From NCBI GenBank assembly GCA_937944445.1, contig CALDYP010000002.1, forward strand, positions 1 through 62,658: a stretch of 62,658 bases of DNA. The letters run 5' to 3'. The notes below the pieces were generated by a model. That model did not search any database and was not told where the DNA came from. It worked only from the letters and a program-made list of their open reading frames with translations. Positions 1-8,763 of this stretch are shown one piece after another. Source of the stretch: an uncultured Anaerolineae bacterium (GTDB lineage Bacteria; Chloroflexota; Anaerolineae; Aggregatilineales; Phototrophicaceae). A program made the position numbers and the translations under genes. Position 1 is the first letter of the stretch. Each line of letters opens with the position of its first letter.

Positions 1-2
1 CG

Positions 3-185
3 AAAACCATCACGACACAGAGTAATCATTTCTTTGCCTCGATGTGCGCTTATATCAAATTGGAGATGCTCAAAGTTGCGACGAAAACCAATCATTTTGC
101 ACTCAAGGCTAAGCTGTACGTAAATGCCTTACGATCTGCATCTCAGGCTTTGGATTCTTTGCAGCCTATTCGACTAGCTGCGTAA
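3..185 (+). CDS. Transposase, C-terminal fragment (cut by window edge)
   Basis: An open frame enters from the left edge in frame 3 and stops at TAA 183-185, giving 60 visible residues. It contains NHFFASMCAYIKLE and NHFALKAKLYVNAL, a pattern I associate with the C-terminal end of DDE-type insertion-sequence transposases. The visible part has no catalytic residues, so the IS family cannot be assigned. The composition is clearly more A+T-rich than the operon that follows. The 5' part, and whether the element is intact, lie outside the window. Confidence 0.6.
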   Translation, partial: KTITTQSNHFFASMCAYIKLEMLKVATKTNHFALKAKLYVNALRSASQALDSLQPIRLAA

Positions 186-623
186 CGTCAGTTATTTAGT
201 TAGATATTGCAATTGCATATCAAGCTTTCGGTTTAAAAGAGAATTTTCTGCAACCGTCGGCAAGCCTGCCGAGGAATAATCGCTTCAAAATTCAGGAAGT
301 GGGCTAATCAGGCACGAATGAAGAGGTGTCTGATGAACAGCTATAATCCATTTTTTCCAAAATATCCGCGAGTGAAGCATGCTTCAAAGCTCAGAGATAG
401 GCAGCCGTTCGTTGTTCCTTCCTTCTTCTATCCCCACTCTAACCAAGTTTTTACCCACTAAGCAGGTGGCCTACGCTATTATGGGTGGGCATTTAACTCG
501 GTGATACGTGTGCTCGTGATGCGTGAAACAACCGACATTAGGTTACAGTGAGAGGCGAACACCCAGCCGCGGCCTTTTCTCAGCATCTGTCACCCCGGCG
601 TTACTCAACTCAAGGAGGAGACG
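186..623. other. Intergenic region between transposase and antiporter operon
   Basis: No convincing gene is seen on either strand. The stretch is relatively A+T-rich and must contain the right end of the insertion sequence, but the terminal inverted repeat cannot be defined without the left end. A small inverted repeat (CGGCA/TGCCG) lies at 258-271. A strong ribosome-binding site, AAGGAGGAG at 612-620, precedes the first antiporter gene. The operon promoter presumably lies here, but I see no box pair good enough to call. Confidence 0.6.
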
Positions 624-1157
624 GTGACAACCCAACTAAGTACCCTCACGACCAACCGACGCCCCGTGCGCCTGTTGGCTGATACTATTTTGCGCGGGAC
701 AGCCTTTGCCTTGTTCTGGGCGGTGTTGAACCGCGGCGCCAGCGACTCGTGGCTTTTGGGCGTGCCGCTCGTGGCAGTGGCCACTGCCCTAAGCCTGCTC
801 ATCGTGCCAGCGGCGCAGCATCGCGTCGCGCCGCTGGGGGTGCTGCGCTATGTGCTCTACTTCTTTCAACAGACCTTCCTCAGCAGCATTGACGTCGCCA
901 TGCGCGTGTTCAGGCCAGCGATGCCGATCCACCCCGGAATGATCCACTACAAGACGCGCCTGCCCGCGGACAACATGCGCGTCATCATGGCCAATACGTG
1001 CAGCCTGCTGCCCGGCACGCTCAGCGTCGGCATTGAGGGCGATGTGCTCGTCATCCACGCGCTTGACACCACAATGTCCGTTATGGACGATCTGCGCACG
1101 CTGGAGCGCATCGTCGGCGGCATATACGGGCTGGACTTCTCACAGGAGGCAGCATGA
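624..1157 (+). CDS. mrpE: Na+/H+ antiporter subunit E (MrpE/MnhE)
   Basis: A 177-residue membrane protein of the MnhE/MrpE family, a small subunit of multi-subunit cation/proton antiporters. An N-terminal hydrophobic pair is followed by the family-typical cytoplasmic part (NTCSLLPGTLSVGIEGDVLVIHALD). The GTG start at 624 is chosen because AAGGAGGAG lies 3 bases upstream. It is the first gene of a nine-gene operon, and its TGA overlaps the ATG of the next gene. The order E-F-G-(DUF4040)-B-C-D matches the mbhA-H order of membrane-bound hydrogenases as well as Mrp complexes. Confidence 0.88.
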   Translation: MTTQLSTLTTNRRPVRLLADTILRGTAFALFWAVLNRGASDSWLLGVPLVAVATALSLLIVPAAQHRVAPLGVLRYVLYFFQQTFLSSIDVAMRVFRPAMPIHPGMIHYKTRLPADNMRVIMANTCSLLPGTLSVGIEGDVLVIHALDTTMSVMDDLRTLERIVGGIYGLDFSQEAA

Positions 1158-1438
1158 CCCTCGTCTACCAAATTGCAGTGATTTTCCTGCTGCTCAACAT
1201 CGGCGCGGGGTTGATTCGCATCCTGCGCGGCCCCACACCCGCCGACCGCCTACTAGCCGTCCAGCTCTTCGGCACGACGGGCACAGCGATCCTCATCTTA
1301 CTCTCAATGGAAGCGGACAACGACGCCTATAAAAACGTAGCGCTGGCGTTTGCCCTGCTGTCGGGCATCCTCGGGGTGGCCTTCGCGCGCTACGGCCAAG
1401 CCCCACGCCCGACGTCCACCCCCGCAAAGGAGGGCTAA
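1154..1438 (+). CDS. mrpF: Na+/H+ antiporter subunit F (MrpF)
   Basis: A 94-residue MrpF/MnhF/PhaF-type protein with three predicted membrane helices. The GPTPADRLLAVQL segment after helix 1 is typical of the family. The ATG at 1154 overlaps the preceding stop (ATGA), with GGAGG upstream, so translation is probably coupled. Its role is structural within the antiporter's small-subunit module. The last residues (RPTSTPAKEG) are a short hydrophilic tail. Confidence 0.87.
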   Translation: MTLVYQIAVIFLLLNIGAGLIRILRGPTPADRLLAVQLFGTTGTAILILLSMEADNDAYKNVALAFALLSGILGVAFARYGQAPRPTSTPAKEG

Positions 1439-1740
1439 TGCTGCTCGATATTGCAGTGGTCATCTTGATCTTCGCGGCGAGCTTCTTCTTCCTCGCAGGG
1501 ACAGTCGGGGTGCTGCGCCTGCCCGATACGTTCACGCGGCTGCACGCCCTCACCAAAGCCGACAACGCCGGCCTGCTGCTCATCGCCATCGCGGCGGCGC
1601 TTAAGGCAGATTCATGGGAGGTCATCGTGAAGCTCGTCATCATCTGGGGGTTGGTCATCATCGCCAGTTCAACCGTTGCCCACCTCATCGGGCGCGCCAC
1701 CCTGCAGAATGGTCAAACCCCGTGGGAGAAACCATCATGA
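1438..1740 (+). CDS. mrpG: Na+/H+ antiporter subunit G (MrpG)
   Basis: A 100-residue MrpG/MnhG/PhaG family protein with three helices and the characteristic GVLRLPDTFTRLHALTKADN motif after helix 1. The start overlaps the mrpF stop by one base (TAATG). In Mrp and Mbh complexes this subunit packs with E and F. It is typical in length and has no unusual residues. Confidence 0.88.
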   Translation: MLLDIAVVILIFAASFFFLAGTVGVLRLPDTFTRLHALTKADNAGLLLIAIAAALKADSWEVIVKLVIIWGLVIIASSTVAHLIGRATLQNGQTPWEKPS

Positions 1741-2051
1741 ACCTGATCCTAACAGTGGATGTAATCCTTGTCGTCATCATGCTCGTCACGGCGTGGCTGG
1801 CGCTGACAGCGCGAGACTTGCAGCGCGCAGTGATCTTGTTCATTGCGCTCGGGCTGCTGGTGTCACTGGCGTGGGTGCGGCTGCAAGCGCCAGACGTAGC
1901 CATGGCAGAAGCCGCTGTCGGCGCGGGCTTGACAGGCGCGCTGCTCATCTCGACGCTGAACAGCATGCGCGAGCTGCAGAAGAAGAAGACTAGCGAAGTG
2001 ACCCCGCCTGCGGACGCCTCGCCCACCCCACAGGAGGCCAACCATGCCTGA
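1737..2051 (+). CDS. MbhD-like (DUF4040) antiporter subunit, equivalent to the MrpA C-terminal region
   Basis: A 104-residue membrane protein of the DUF4040/MbhD type. The motif VRLQAPDVAMAEAAVGAG with its conserved acidic residues is diagnostic. In canonical Mrp antiporters this segment is fused to the C-terminus of MrpA, whereas in Mbh-type complexes it is a separate gene, as here. The ATG at 1737 overlaps the mrpG stop (ATGA) and is preferred over an in-frame upstream start that would run inside mrpG. The C-terminal 25 residues are a hydrophilic Pro/Thr tail. Confidence 0.82.
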   Translation: MNLILTVDVILVVIMLVTAWLALTARDLQRAVILFIALGLLVSLAWVRLQAPDVAMAEAAVGAGLTGALLISTLNSMRELQKKKTSEVTPPADASPTPQEANHA

Positions 2052-2742
2052 TTTCTACGACGACGACGCCCGCCTGACTAGGCCGCGCATCGTGGCGTTG
2101 GCCTTGAGCGCGGCGCTGGTGGCGCTGCTGTCGCTGATCATCCTGACTGCCCCCGGCGACCTTGAGCGGCTCAACCTCGTCGCGCGTGAACGCCTGACGG
2201 AAAGCGGCGTCGCCAACCCCGTTACCGCTGTGCTGCTCAACTTCCGCGGCTATGACACGCTGCTCGAGGTGGCCGTGCTGCTGCTGGCGGTGATCGGCAT
2301 CTGGTCGATGGCGCGCTACGCCCGCGTGTGGATCAAAGTGCCTGACACGCCCGTGCTGGCAGCTTTCGTGCGGCTGGTGCTGCCGCTGATGGTGCTCGTG
2401 TCGGGCTATTTGCTCTGGCTGGGGGCGGACGCGCCGGGCGGCGCGTTTCAAGGCGGCGCGGTGCTGGGCGGCATGGGCATCTTGTGGATCGCCGCGGCGG
2501 TGTGGCTGCCCGATTTTCAGTTCCAGCGGTTCGCGCGCGTGATGCTCGTGCTCGGTTTGATCGCGTTCGTCGGCGCGTCGACGCTGCTGCTGGCGCTAGA
2601 GGGCAGCTTCATGGAGTACCCAGCAGGCGAGGCGAAAAACTGGATCCTCGTCATCGAGAGCGCCGCGATGATCTCCATCGGCATGACGTTGATGATGCTG
2701 TTCGTAGGCGGCATCCCCCGACTGAATGAGGGAACAGTATGA
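2044..2742 (+). CDS. mrpB: Fused MbhE-MrpB-like antiporter subunit
   Basis: A 232-residue membrane protein. Residues about 15-95 resemble MbhE (NFRGYDTLLEVAVLLLAVIG). Residues about 100-230 are a MnhB/MrpB domain with the hallmark APGGAFQGGAVLGG segment. In archaeal Mbh operons these are adjacent separate genes (mbhE and mbhF), so here they appear fused. The start overlaps the upstream gene by 8 bases and the stop overlaps the next start. The subunit probably links the small-subunit module to the proton-translocating subunits. Confidence 0.82.
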   Translation: MPDFYDDDARLTRPRIVALALSAALVALLSLIILTAPGDLERLNLVARERLTESGVANPVTAVLLNFRGYDTLLEVAVLLLAVIGIWSMARYARVWIKVPDTPVLAAFVRLVLPLMVLVSGYLLWLGADAPGGAFQGGAVLGGMGILWIAAAVWLPDFQFQRFARVMLVLGLIAFVGASTLLLALEGSFMEYPAGEAKNWILVIESAAMISIGMTLMMLFVGGIPRLNEGTV

Positions 2743-3050
2743 ACGATTCCGCAGCGCTGTACGCCGTCGCAGGGGTGATTCTGTTCGGCATGGGCATCTA
2801 TGCGCTCGTCGCTTACCCGCACCTGCTGCGCAAAATTCTCGGCATGAACGTAATGGGCATTGGCGTGTTCGCGGTGTTCGTCGCGCTGGCGTATCGCGGC
2901 CCCGATCAACCACCTGACCCCGTGCCGCACGCGCTGGTCATCACCGGCATCGTCGTCGCGGTCTGCGCGACCGGCCTCGGTCTGACGCTGGCGACGCGGC
3001 TCAAAGCCCTGACCGGCGTCGCCCAACTCACCCCTGATCAGGAGGATTAG
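2739..3050 (+). CDS. mrpC: Na+/H+ antiporter subunit C (MrpC, NuoK-like)
   Basis: A 103-residue, three-helix protein homologous to NuoK. It shows the family's conserved segment around LLRKILGMNVMGIGVFAVFV and DPVPHALVITGIVVAVCATG. The start is ATGA-coupled to the preceding gene. In complex I relatives this subunit carries part of the proton path, and the histidine in the HALVITGIVV segment is typical of MrpC. Its length is normal for the family. Confidence 0.88.
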   Translation: MNDSAALYAVAGVILFGMGIYALVAYPHLLRKILGMNVMGIGVFAVFVALAYRGPDQPPDPVPHALVITGIVVAVCATGLGLTLATRLKALTGVAQLTPDQED

Positions 3051-3053
3051 CTC

Positions 3054-4550
3054 ATGCCCCAAGACCTCGCCTTCTGGCTGCCGGTGGTCATCGCCGTGCC
3101 GCTGATGGCTGCTGTGTTGGCGTTCTTGCTGCCGCGCGCGGCCTTCCCGATCTCGCTGGGCGCGGCGCTCATCACCAGTGGGCTAGTCTGCTGGGCCGCG
3201 CTGGCAGCAGTCAACGCCGGGCCAGCCACGCACACCGTCGGCGGGTGGAGCGCCCCGCTCGGCATCGACTTAGTGCTTGACGGCCTCTCTGGGCTGCTGC
3301 TCGTGCTGACGGCCATCATCGGGCTGGCAATCACCGTCTACGCGCACGGCTACTTTCAGCCGGGCGATGACCTTGTCAAGCAGCACCAGTACAACTTCTT
3401 CTGGCCGCTGTGGATGTTCCTCTGGGCGTCGCTCAACGCGCTCTTCCTCTCAGCCGACGTGTTCAACCTGTACGTCACGCTGGAACTGCTGGGCTTCTCA
3501 GCGGTCGCGCTGACTGCGCTAGCGGGCAAGCCCACCGTGCTGAAGGCCGCCATGCGCTATCTGATGGTCAGCTTGTCGGGGTCGCTCTTCTACTTGATGG
3601 GCGTGGTGTTCCTCTACGCGCAGTTCGGCACGCTGGACATTCGCCTGCTGAGCGCCGCCAGCGCTGAAACGCCCACCTTGCTGGCTTCAGCGGCGCTCAT
3701 CACGACTGGCCTGATCATGAAGTCGGCGCTGTTCCCGCTGCACTTCTGGCTGCCGCCCGCGCACGCCAACGCCGCCGCGCCGGTCAGCGCGCTGCTCTCG
3801 GCGTTGGTCGTCAAGGGGTCGCTCTACATCGTGCTGCGGCTGTGGCTGGAGGTGTTCTACCCGCTGGCCGACACGGTCGCGCCGCAGGTGCTCTCGGTGC
3901 TGGGGGTGGGCGCGGTCTTGTGGGGATCGCTTCAGGCCATGCAGCAGCCGCGCCTCAAGCTGCTCATCGCCTACTCGACCGTGGCACAGCTTGGCTATAT
4001 GTTCCTGCTGATGCCGATCCTGCTCAAAAACCGCGACGACAGCACCGCGCTAGCCGCCACGATGAGCTTCGTCTTTGCGCACGCGGTCGCCAAAGCCGCC
4101 GCCTTCTTAAGCGCTGGCAGCATCCTCCACGCGCTGAAAGATGACCGCCTGACAGCGCTCAGCGGGTTGATGAAGAAGATGCCCGTCACGACGGCGGCGT
4201 TTGCCATGGCGGGCATCAGCTTGATCGCGCTGCCGCCTAGCGCCGGCTTCCTCGCCAAGTATCAGATGCTGCAATCGGCGCTGACCAACGGCTACTGGGG
4301 GCTGGTGTTCGTCGTCATCGGGGGCGGGCTGCTGGCTGCCGTCTACATCATGCGCGTGTTGGGGCCGGCCTTCAAGAAAGTCGAACCATACGGCGCTGAG
4401 TCGACGTCTAAAGCCGTTCACGTGCCGCTCGTGATGTCGATCCCGACGCTGGCGCTGGCGCTGCTGGCGATCGTGATCAGCTTCATGGGCGTTTATCTGC
4501 TAGAGCTGCTCGCGGTGGGCACGCCGTGGGTGCTGAAAGGGGGCCTATGA
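3054..4550 (+). CDS. mrpD: Na+/H+ antiporter subunit D (MrpD), NuoL/M/N-like
   Basis: A 498-residue proton-translocating subunit with about 14 helices. Key residues of the antiporter fold are visible: a glutamate in the TM5 region (LELLGF, E144) and lysines in KSALFPLHFWLP and VVKGSLYIVLR, the regions matching the TM7/TM8 lysines of NuoL/M/N. AGGAGG precedes the ATG, separated from mrpC by three bases. It is the first of three paralogous antiporter-like subunits in tandem. Confidence 0.9.
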   Translation: MPQDLAFWLPVVIAVPLMAAVLAFLLPRAAFPISLGAALITSGLVCWAALAAVNAGPATHTVGGWSAPLGIDLVLDGLSGLLLVLTAIIGLAITVYAHGYFQPGDDLVKQHQYNFFWPLWMFLWASLNALFLSADVFNLYVTLELLGFSAVALTALAGKPTVLKAAMRYLMVSLSGSLFYLMGVVFLYAQFGTLDIRLLSAASAETPTLLASAALITTGLIMKSALFPLHFWLPPAHANAAAPVSALLSALVVKGSLYIVLRLWLEVFYPLADTVAPQVLSVLGVGAVLWGSLQAMQQPRLKLLIAYSTVAQLGYMFLLMPILLKNRDDSTALAATMSFVFAHAVAKAAAFLSAGSILHALKDDRLTALSGLMKKMPVTTAAFAMAGISLIALPPSAGFLAKYQMLQSALTNGYWGLVFVVIGGGLLAAVYIMRVLGPAFKKVEPYGAESTSKAVHVPLVMSIPTLALALLAIVISFMGVYLLELLAVGTPWVLKGGL

Positions 4551-6046
4551 CTTGGGAAAACTCCCTGCCGCTGCTGATCGTGCTGACCTCGCTCGTGCCG
4601 GGCGTTGTCATCTTCTTCTTGAAGGAAAGCACGGTCGGTGTGCGGACAACCCTCAACATGTTCGGCGCGGTCGCCAAGCTCGTCCTGATCGCGGTGATGA
4701 TCAACGGGCTGCTGAATGAGACGACGTATGAGACGCGGCTGCCCTTCCTGCCCGGCATCGACTTCGTGCTGCGCGCGGACACGCTCTCGATCCTGTTCTG
4801 CATCCTCTCCGCGGTGCTCTGGTTGGTGACGACGATCTACGCCATCGGCTATCTGGAACACTCGCCCAACCGCAGCCGCTTCTTCGGCTTCTTCTCGCTG
4901 TGCGTCAGCTCGACAATGGGCATCGCGCTGGCGGGCAACTTGATGACCTTCCTCATCTTCTACGAGCTGCTGACGATCTGCACGTACCCGCTGGTCGTCC
5001 ACAAAGGTGATGAGAAGGCGCTCAGAGGGGGCCGCACCTACTTGATCTACACGCTGGTCGGCGGCGGCGCGCTGCTGCTGGCGGTCATCTGGATGTACGC
5101 CATCGCCGGGCCGATCGAGTTCCGCGACGGCGGCGCGATTGACGCCATCGTAGAGGGCGCGCGCGGCCCGCTCACCGTGATCTACTTCCTGTTCATCGCG
5201 GCGTTCGGCGTTAAGTCGGCAATTGTGCCGCTGCACGGGTGGCTGCCGCGCGCGATGGTCGCGCCCGCGCCGGTGAGCGCCCTGCTGCACGCGGTGGCGG
5301 TGGTCAAGGCAGGCGCGTTCGGCATCGTGCGCGTCACCTATGACCTGTTCGGGATCGACGTCGCCAACGACCTCGGCGTGCTGACCCCGCTCATGATCGC
5401 CACCTCGCTGACGATCATCGTCGGCTCGGTGCTGGCGATCTTTCAAGACGACATCAAGAAGCGCCTCGCCTACTCCACCGTCAGCCAAGTGTCGTACATC
5501 GCGCTTGGCGTAGCCCTGTTTGGGCCGTTGGGGTCAATCGGCGGGATCATGCACCTCGTCCATCAGGGGGTGATGAAGATCACGCTGTTCTTCGGCGCGG
5601 GCAGCTTCGACGAGACGCTAGGCGTGACCAAGATCAGCCAGATGGACGGCATCGGGCGGCGCATGCCGCTCACGATGGCCGCCTTCACCGTCGGCGCGTT
5701 GGGGATGATCGGCGTGCCGCCGACGGCAGGTTTCATCACCAAGTGGTTCCTCGGCACGGGGGCCATCGAGGCCAACAGCCACTGGGTGATCGGCGTGCTC
5801 ATCCTCAGCAGCTTGCTCAACGCTGGTTACTTCCTGCCGATCTTGTACCGGGCGTGGTTTAAACCGCAGAAGGGCGACTGGCCATCTGAGCACGACTTTG
5901 GCGGGCGCTTCGAAACGTTCTGGATGCTCTTGCTGCCGCCAGTCGTGACGGGGGTCTTTTCCATCCTGTTGGGGCTGTTCGCAAACCTGCCAGTCGGGCT
6001 GCTGTACTGGGTTCGGTTGATCGTGCTGCGGGAGTATGAGTTATGA
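4547..6046 (+). CDS. Second MrpA/MrpD-type proton-translocating subunit
   Basis: A 499-residue NuoL/M-like membrane protein. The ATG at 4547 overlaps the mrpD stop (ATGA) and is preferred to an in-frame start at 4526 inside mrpD. The TM5 glutamate (FYELLTICTYPL, E140) and the TM7/TM8 lysines (VKSAIVPLHGWLPRA, VVKAGAFGIVR) are present, so it is expected to translocate protons. It lacks the long C-terminal extension of canonical MrpA, whose equivalents are separate genes in this operon. Calling it MrpA or a second MrpD is not possible from sequence alone. Confidence 0.85.
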   Translation: MTWENSLPLLIVLTSLVPGVVIFFLKESTVGVRTTLNMFGAVAKLVLIAVMINGLLNETTYETRLPFLPGIDFVLRADTLSILFCILSAVLWLVTTIYAIGYLEHSPNRSRFFGFFSLCVSSTMGIALAGNLMTFLIFYELLTICTYPLVVHKGDEKALRGGRTYLIYTLVGGGALLLAVIWMYAIAGPIEFRDGGAIDAIVEGARGPLTVIYFLFIAAFGVKSAIVPLHGWLPRAMVAPAPVSALLHAVAVVKAGAFGIVRVTYDLFGIDVANDLGVLTPLMIATSLTIIVGSVLAIFQDDIKKRLAYSTVSQVSYIALGVALFGPLGSIGGIMHLVHQGVMKITLFFGAGSFDETLGVTKISQMDGIGRRMPLTMAAFTVGALGMIGVPPTAGFITKWFLGTGAIEANSHWVIGVLILSSLLNAGYFLPILYRAWFKPQKGDWPSEHDFGGRFETFWMLLLPPVVTGVFSILLGLFANLPVGLLYWVRLIVLREYEL

Positions 6047-7734
6047 CCGTCGAATTCACCCTGCTGACGCTGACGTGGGCGCTGCCGCTGGTGCTGGGGC
6101 TGATCCAGATCGCCTACCGCAAGCAGTTCATCCCGTTTGGGGCGCTGGGGGCTGTGCCCGGCTTGCTGGCCGCCCTGCTCGTGCCAGAGGGCAGCGCGCT
6201 TGACTACTCGTCGCTGCTGCTGGGGACGATCTTCCAATTCGACTTCACCGCGCGGATGTTCCTGCTCTTCACAGCGCTGCTCTGGCTCGTGGCGGGGCTG
6301 TTCGCGGCGGTCTACCTGCGCCAAGATGGCCGCCGTGGGCGCTTCTTCGCCTTCTTCTTGATGGCCATGGCCGGCAACTTCGGGCTGATCCTCTCTGGCG
6401 ACATGGCCAGCTTCTACACCTTCTTCGCGCTGATGAGCTTCGCCTCGTATGCCCTCATCGTCCACACCGGCCAGAGCGAGGCCTTCTACGCCGGGCGAAT
6501 CTACATGGTGCTGGTGATCGTCGGCGAGGTGCTGCTCTTCGGCGGGCTGGTTTTGATCGCCGCGGCCACTGGCAGCACGTCGTTTGCCGTCATCGCCACG
6601 CAGACGCTCGACCCGCTGCCGCTGCTGATGATCTTTGCCAGCTTCGGCATCAAGGCGGGCGTGGTGGCACTGCACACGTGGCTGCCGCTGGCGCACCCCG
6701 CCGCCCCGATCCCGGCGAGCGCTGTCCTGAGCGGGGCGATGATCAAGGCGGGGGTCATCGGCTGGATGCGCTTCATGGGCGACGCCGGCCCGGACTGGGG
6801 GCAGTTCATCCTCGCGCTGGGCGTGCTGACGGCCTTCTTCGGGGCGCTCATGGGCGTCTCACAGGTCAACCCGAAGACGGTGCTCGCCTACTCCAGCATC
6901 AGCCAGATGGGGTTCATTATGGTCGGCGTCGGGGCGTGGTTTACCACAGGCCGCGCCGATGACGCCGCGCTGATTGCGATCGTGCTCTACGCGCTGCACC
7001 ACGCGCTCGCCAAGGGCGCGCTGTTCTTGGGCGTGGCCTTCGCGGGCAGCGGTCGCATCGTGACGGCGGCGCTGCTGCTGCCTGCGCTGGCGCTGGCGGG
7101 CCTGCCGTTCACCAGCGGGGCCGTGGCCAAAGCCGCCCTCAAATCCGTCACCGATGCGCTGCCGAACGGCCTCGGCAGCGCGCTGAGCCTGCCGCTCTCG
7201 CTGGCCGCGGTCGGCACGACGCTGCTGATGGCGCGCTACCTGTGGCTGATCTACCACAACCCCGCCGCGCAGAAGAAGCACCCACCGCTCATGTGGGGGC
7301 TGTGGGCGGCGCTGCTGGCGGCCGTCGCGCTCAGCATGTTCGTCCTGCCAGAGGCGGCCAAAGGCCTTGAGAAGTCGCTGGAGGGCGACAAGCCGTGGGC
7401 GGCCACGTGGCCGATCCTGCTGGGCGCAGGCCTTGCCGCTGTGGCCAGCCGCGTTGGGGGTCAGCTCAAGCTGCCGCTGGTCAAGCCGGGAGACATGCTC
7501 AGCGTGTACAACCTGTTCGCGCGTGCGGGCGTGGCGCTGGTGCTGGCCGTCGTGCGTGGGTTGAGCGACGCACAAAACGCAGCGCTGCGCGCCCTCAGCC
7601 ATGCCGATGTCGCCCCGCTGCGCGCTGCGCTGGGCCGCGTTGAGTTCTGGGTACGCTCGGATTACGTGGTCGCGGGCAGCCTGCTGCTGGCTATCACGTT
7701 AGGGGTCTTGCTTATGACGCTGCTAACGAGGTGA
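6043..7734 (+). CDS. Third antiporter-like subunit, lacking the TM5 glutamate
   Basis: A 563-residue NuoL/M/N-like protein, ATGA-coupled to the previous gene and last in the operon. The TM7/TM8 lysines are present (FGIKAGVVALHTWLP, MIKAGVIGWMRF). Aligned by eye with its two neighbours (FYELL in the second paralogue), its TM5 segment reads FFALMSFASYAL, placing Ala129 at the position of the conserved glutamate. This may alter or abolish proton pumping. A C-terminal region with further hydrophobic segments ends at LLAITLGVLLMTLLTR. Operons with three such subunits could couple several ions or assemble with another redox module. Confidence 0.83.
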   Translation: MTVEFTLLTLTWALPLVLGLIQIAYRKQFIPFGALGAVPGLLAALLVPEGSALDYSSLLLGTIFQFDFTARMFLLFTALLWLVAGLFAAVYLRQDGRRGRFFAFFLMAMAGNFGLILSGDMASFYTFFALMSFASYALIVHTGQSEAFYAGRIYMVLVIVGEVLLFGGLVLIAAATGSTSFAVIATQTLDPLPLLMIFASFGIKAGVVALHTWLPLAHPAAPIPASAVLSGAMIKAGVIGWMRFMGDAGPDWGQFILALGVLTAFFGALMGVSQVNPKTVLAYSSISQMGFIMVGVGAWFTTGRADDAALIAIVLYALHHALAKGALFLGVAFAGSGRIVTAALLLPALALAGLPFTSGAVAKAALKSVTDALPNGLGSALSLPLSLAAVGTTLLMARYLWLIYHNPAAQKKHPPLMWGLWAALLAAVALSMFVLPEAAKGLEKSLEGDKPWAATWPILLGAGLAAVASRVGGQLKLPLVKPGDMLSVYNLFARAGVALVLAVVRGLSDAQNAALRALSHADVAPLRAALGRVEFWVRSDYVVAGSLLLAITLGVLLMTLLTR

Positions 7735-7747
7735 CGCGCAGCGCAGC

Positions 7748-8704
7748 TTAGGCGTCGCCCTCGCCGCTGCGATACCAATCCACGGTGCGCGCGAGGCCCG
7801 TGTCAAAGTCCACGGGCGGCGTGAAGCCCAGCAGATCGTGTGCTTTCTGCACGCCTGCGCGCGAGTGCAAGATGTCCCCCGCGCGCGGCGCGTCCAGCAC
7901 TGGCGCTAAGTCTGTCCCCAGCAGCGCGTTGAGCTTCGCCACGAGTTCTAGCAAGTTCACCTTGCCGCCCGTCGCGCAGTTGATCGTCTGGCCGACCGCA
8001 GCGGGCACGTCTGCTGCCAGCAGGTTGCCATGTACTACGTTGTCGACGTAGGTAAAATCGCGCGACTGCGAGCCGTCGCCGTAGATCACGGGTCGCTCGC
8101 CGCGCAGCATGGCCGTGATGAACTTCGGGATCACCGCCGCGTACTGCGACGTGGGATCCTGCCGCGGGCCGAACACGTTGAAATAGCGCAAGCTGACCGT
8201 CTCCAGCCCATAGCTCAGCCAAAAGGCGCGCGCGTAAAACTCGCCGGCCAGCTTGGCCACGCCGTAGGGCGAGATCGGGTCTGGCAGCAGGTCTTCCGTC
8301 TTGAACTCCGCGTCTACATCGCCATAAGCCGACGAGGACGCCGCCAGCACCACCCGCCGCACACCCGCATCGCGCGCCGCCACCAACACATTGAGCGTCC
8401 CCGTCAGGGTGTGCAGGTGCGTCTCCAGCGGGTCGGCTATGCTGCGCGGCACAGACGGCAGCGCCGCCTGATGGAAGACCACCTCCGCCCCAGCAAAGAT
8501 CGGCCGCAGCGCGTCTAGGTCGGTCACGCTCACGCGGCAGTCCTCTAAGTCGCCGTTGAGCGCGCGCAGATGCGCCAGATTGCGCTCATTGCCTGTGAGC
8601 AGGTTGTCCACCACGCGGACGCGATGGCCATCGCGCAGCAGGCGCGCGGCCAAGTGCGAGCCGATGAATCCGGCCCCGCCGGTGACGACAAAGGTGTTAG
8701 ACAT
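7748..8704 (-). CDS. NAD-dependent epimerase/dehydratase (UDP-glucose 4-epimerase-like)
   Basis: A 318-residue extended short-chain dehydrogenase. The N-terminal Rossmann motif is TGGAGFIGSHLAARLL, the catalytic Ser/Tyr/Lys set includes ASSSAYG and SPYGVAKLAGE, and the sugar-binding half has RYFNVFGPRQDP and YGDGSQSRDFTYVDNVV. These match nucleotide-sugar 4-epimerases (GalE/WbpP/Gne type), which act in the cytoplasm on UDP-hexoses for surface polysaccharide. It is convergent with the antiporter operon, 13 bases away, so it is unlikely to be related. The exact substrate is not determinable. Confidence 0.85.
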   Translation of the reverse strand: MSNTFVVTGGAGFIGSHLAARLLRDGHRVRVVDNLLTGNERNLAHLRALNGDLEDCRVSVTDLDALRPIFAGAEVVFHQAALPSVPRSIADPLETHLHTLTGTLNVLVAARDAGVRRVVLAASSSAYGDVDAEFKTEDLLPDPISPYGVAKLAGEFYARAFWLSYGLETVSLRYFNVFGPRQDPTSQYAAVIPKFITAMLRGERPVIYGDGSQSRDFTYVDNVVHGNLLAADVPAAVGQTINCATGGKVNLLELVAKLNALLGTDLAPVLDAPRAGDILHSRAGVQKAHDLLGFTPPVDFDTGLARTVDWYRSGEGDA

Positions 8705-8763
8705 GGGCTGATCATCCTGTGTGCCTGTTCTGGTGGCATTCTAAAGGAAAGCCAGCCGCAGCG

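Noticed and set aside
4493..5488. 331-residue minus-strand frame opposite the antiporter genes
   Set aside because: It is an antisense shadow of membrane-protein codons and is very rich in Arg, Asp, Gln and His.
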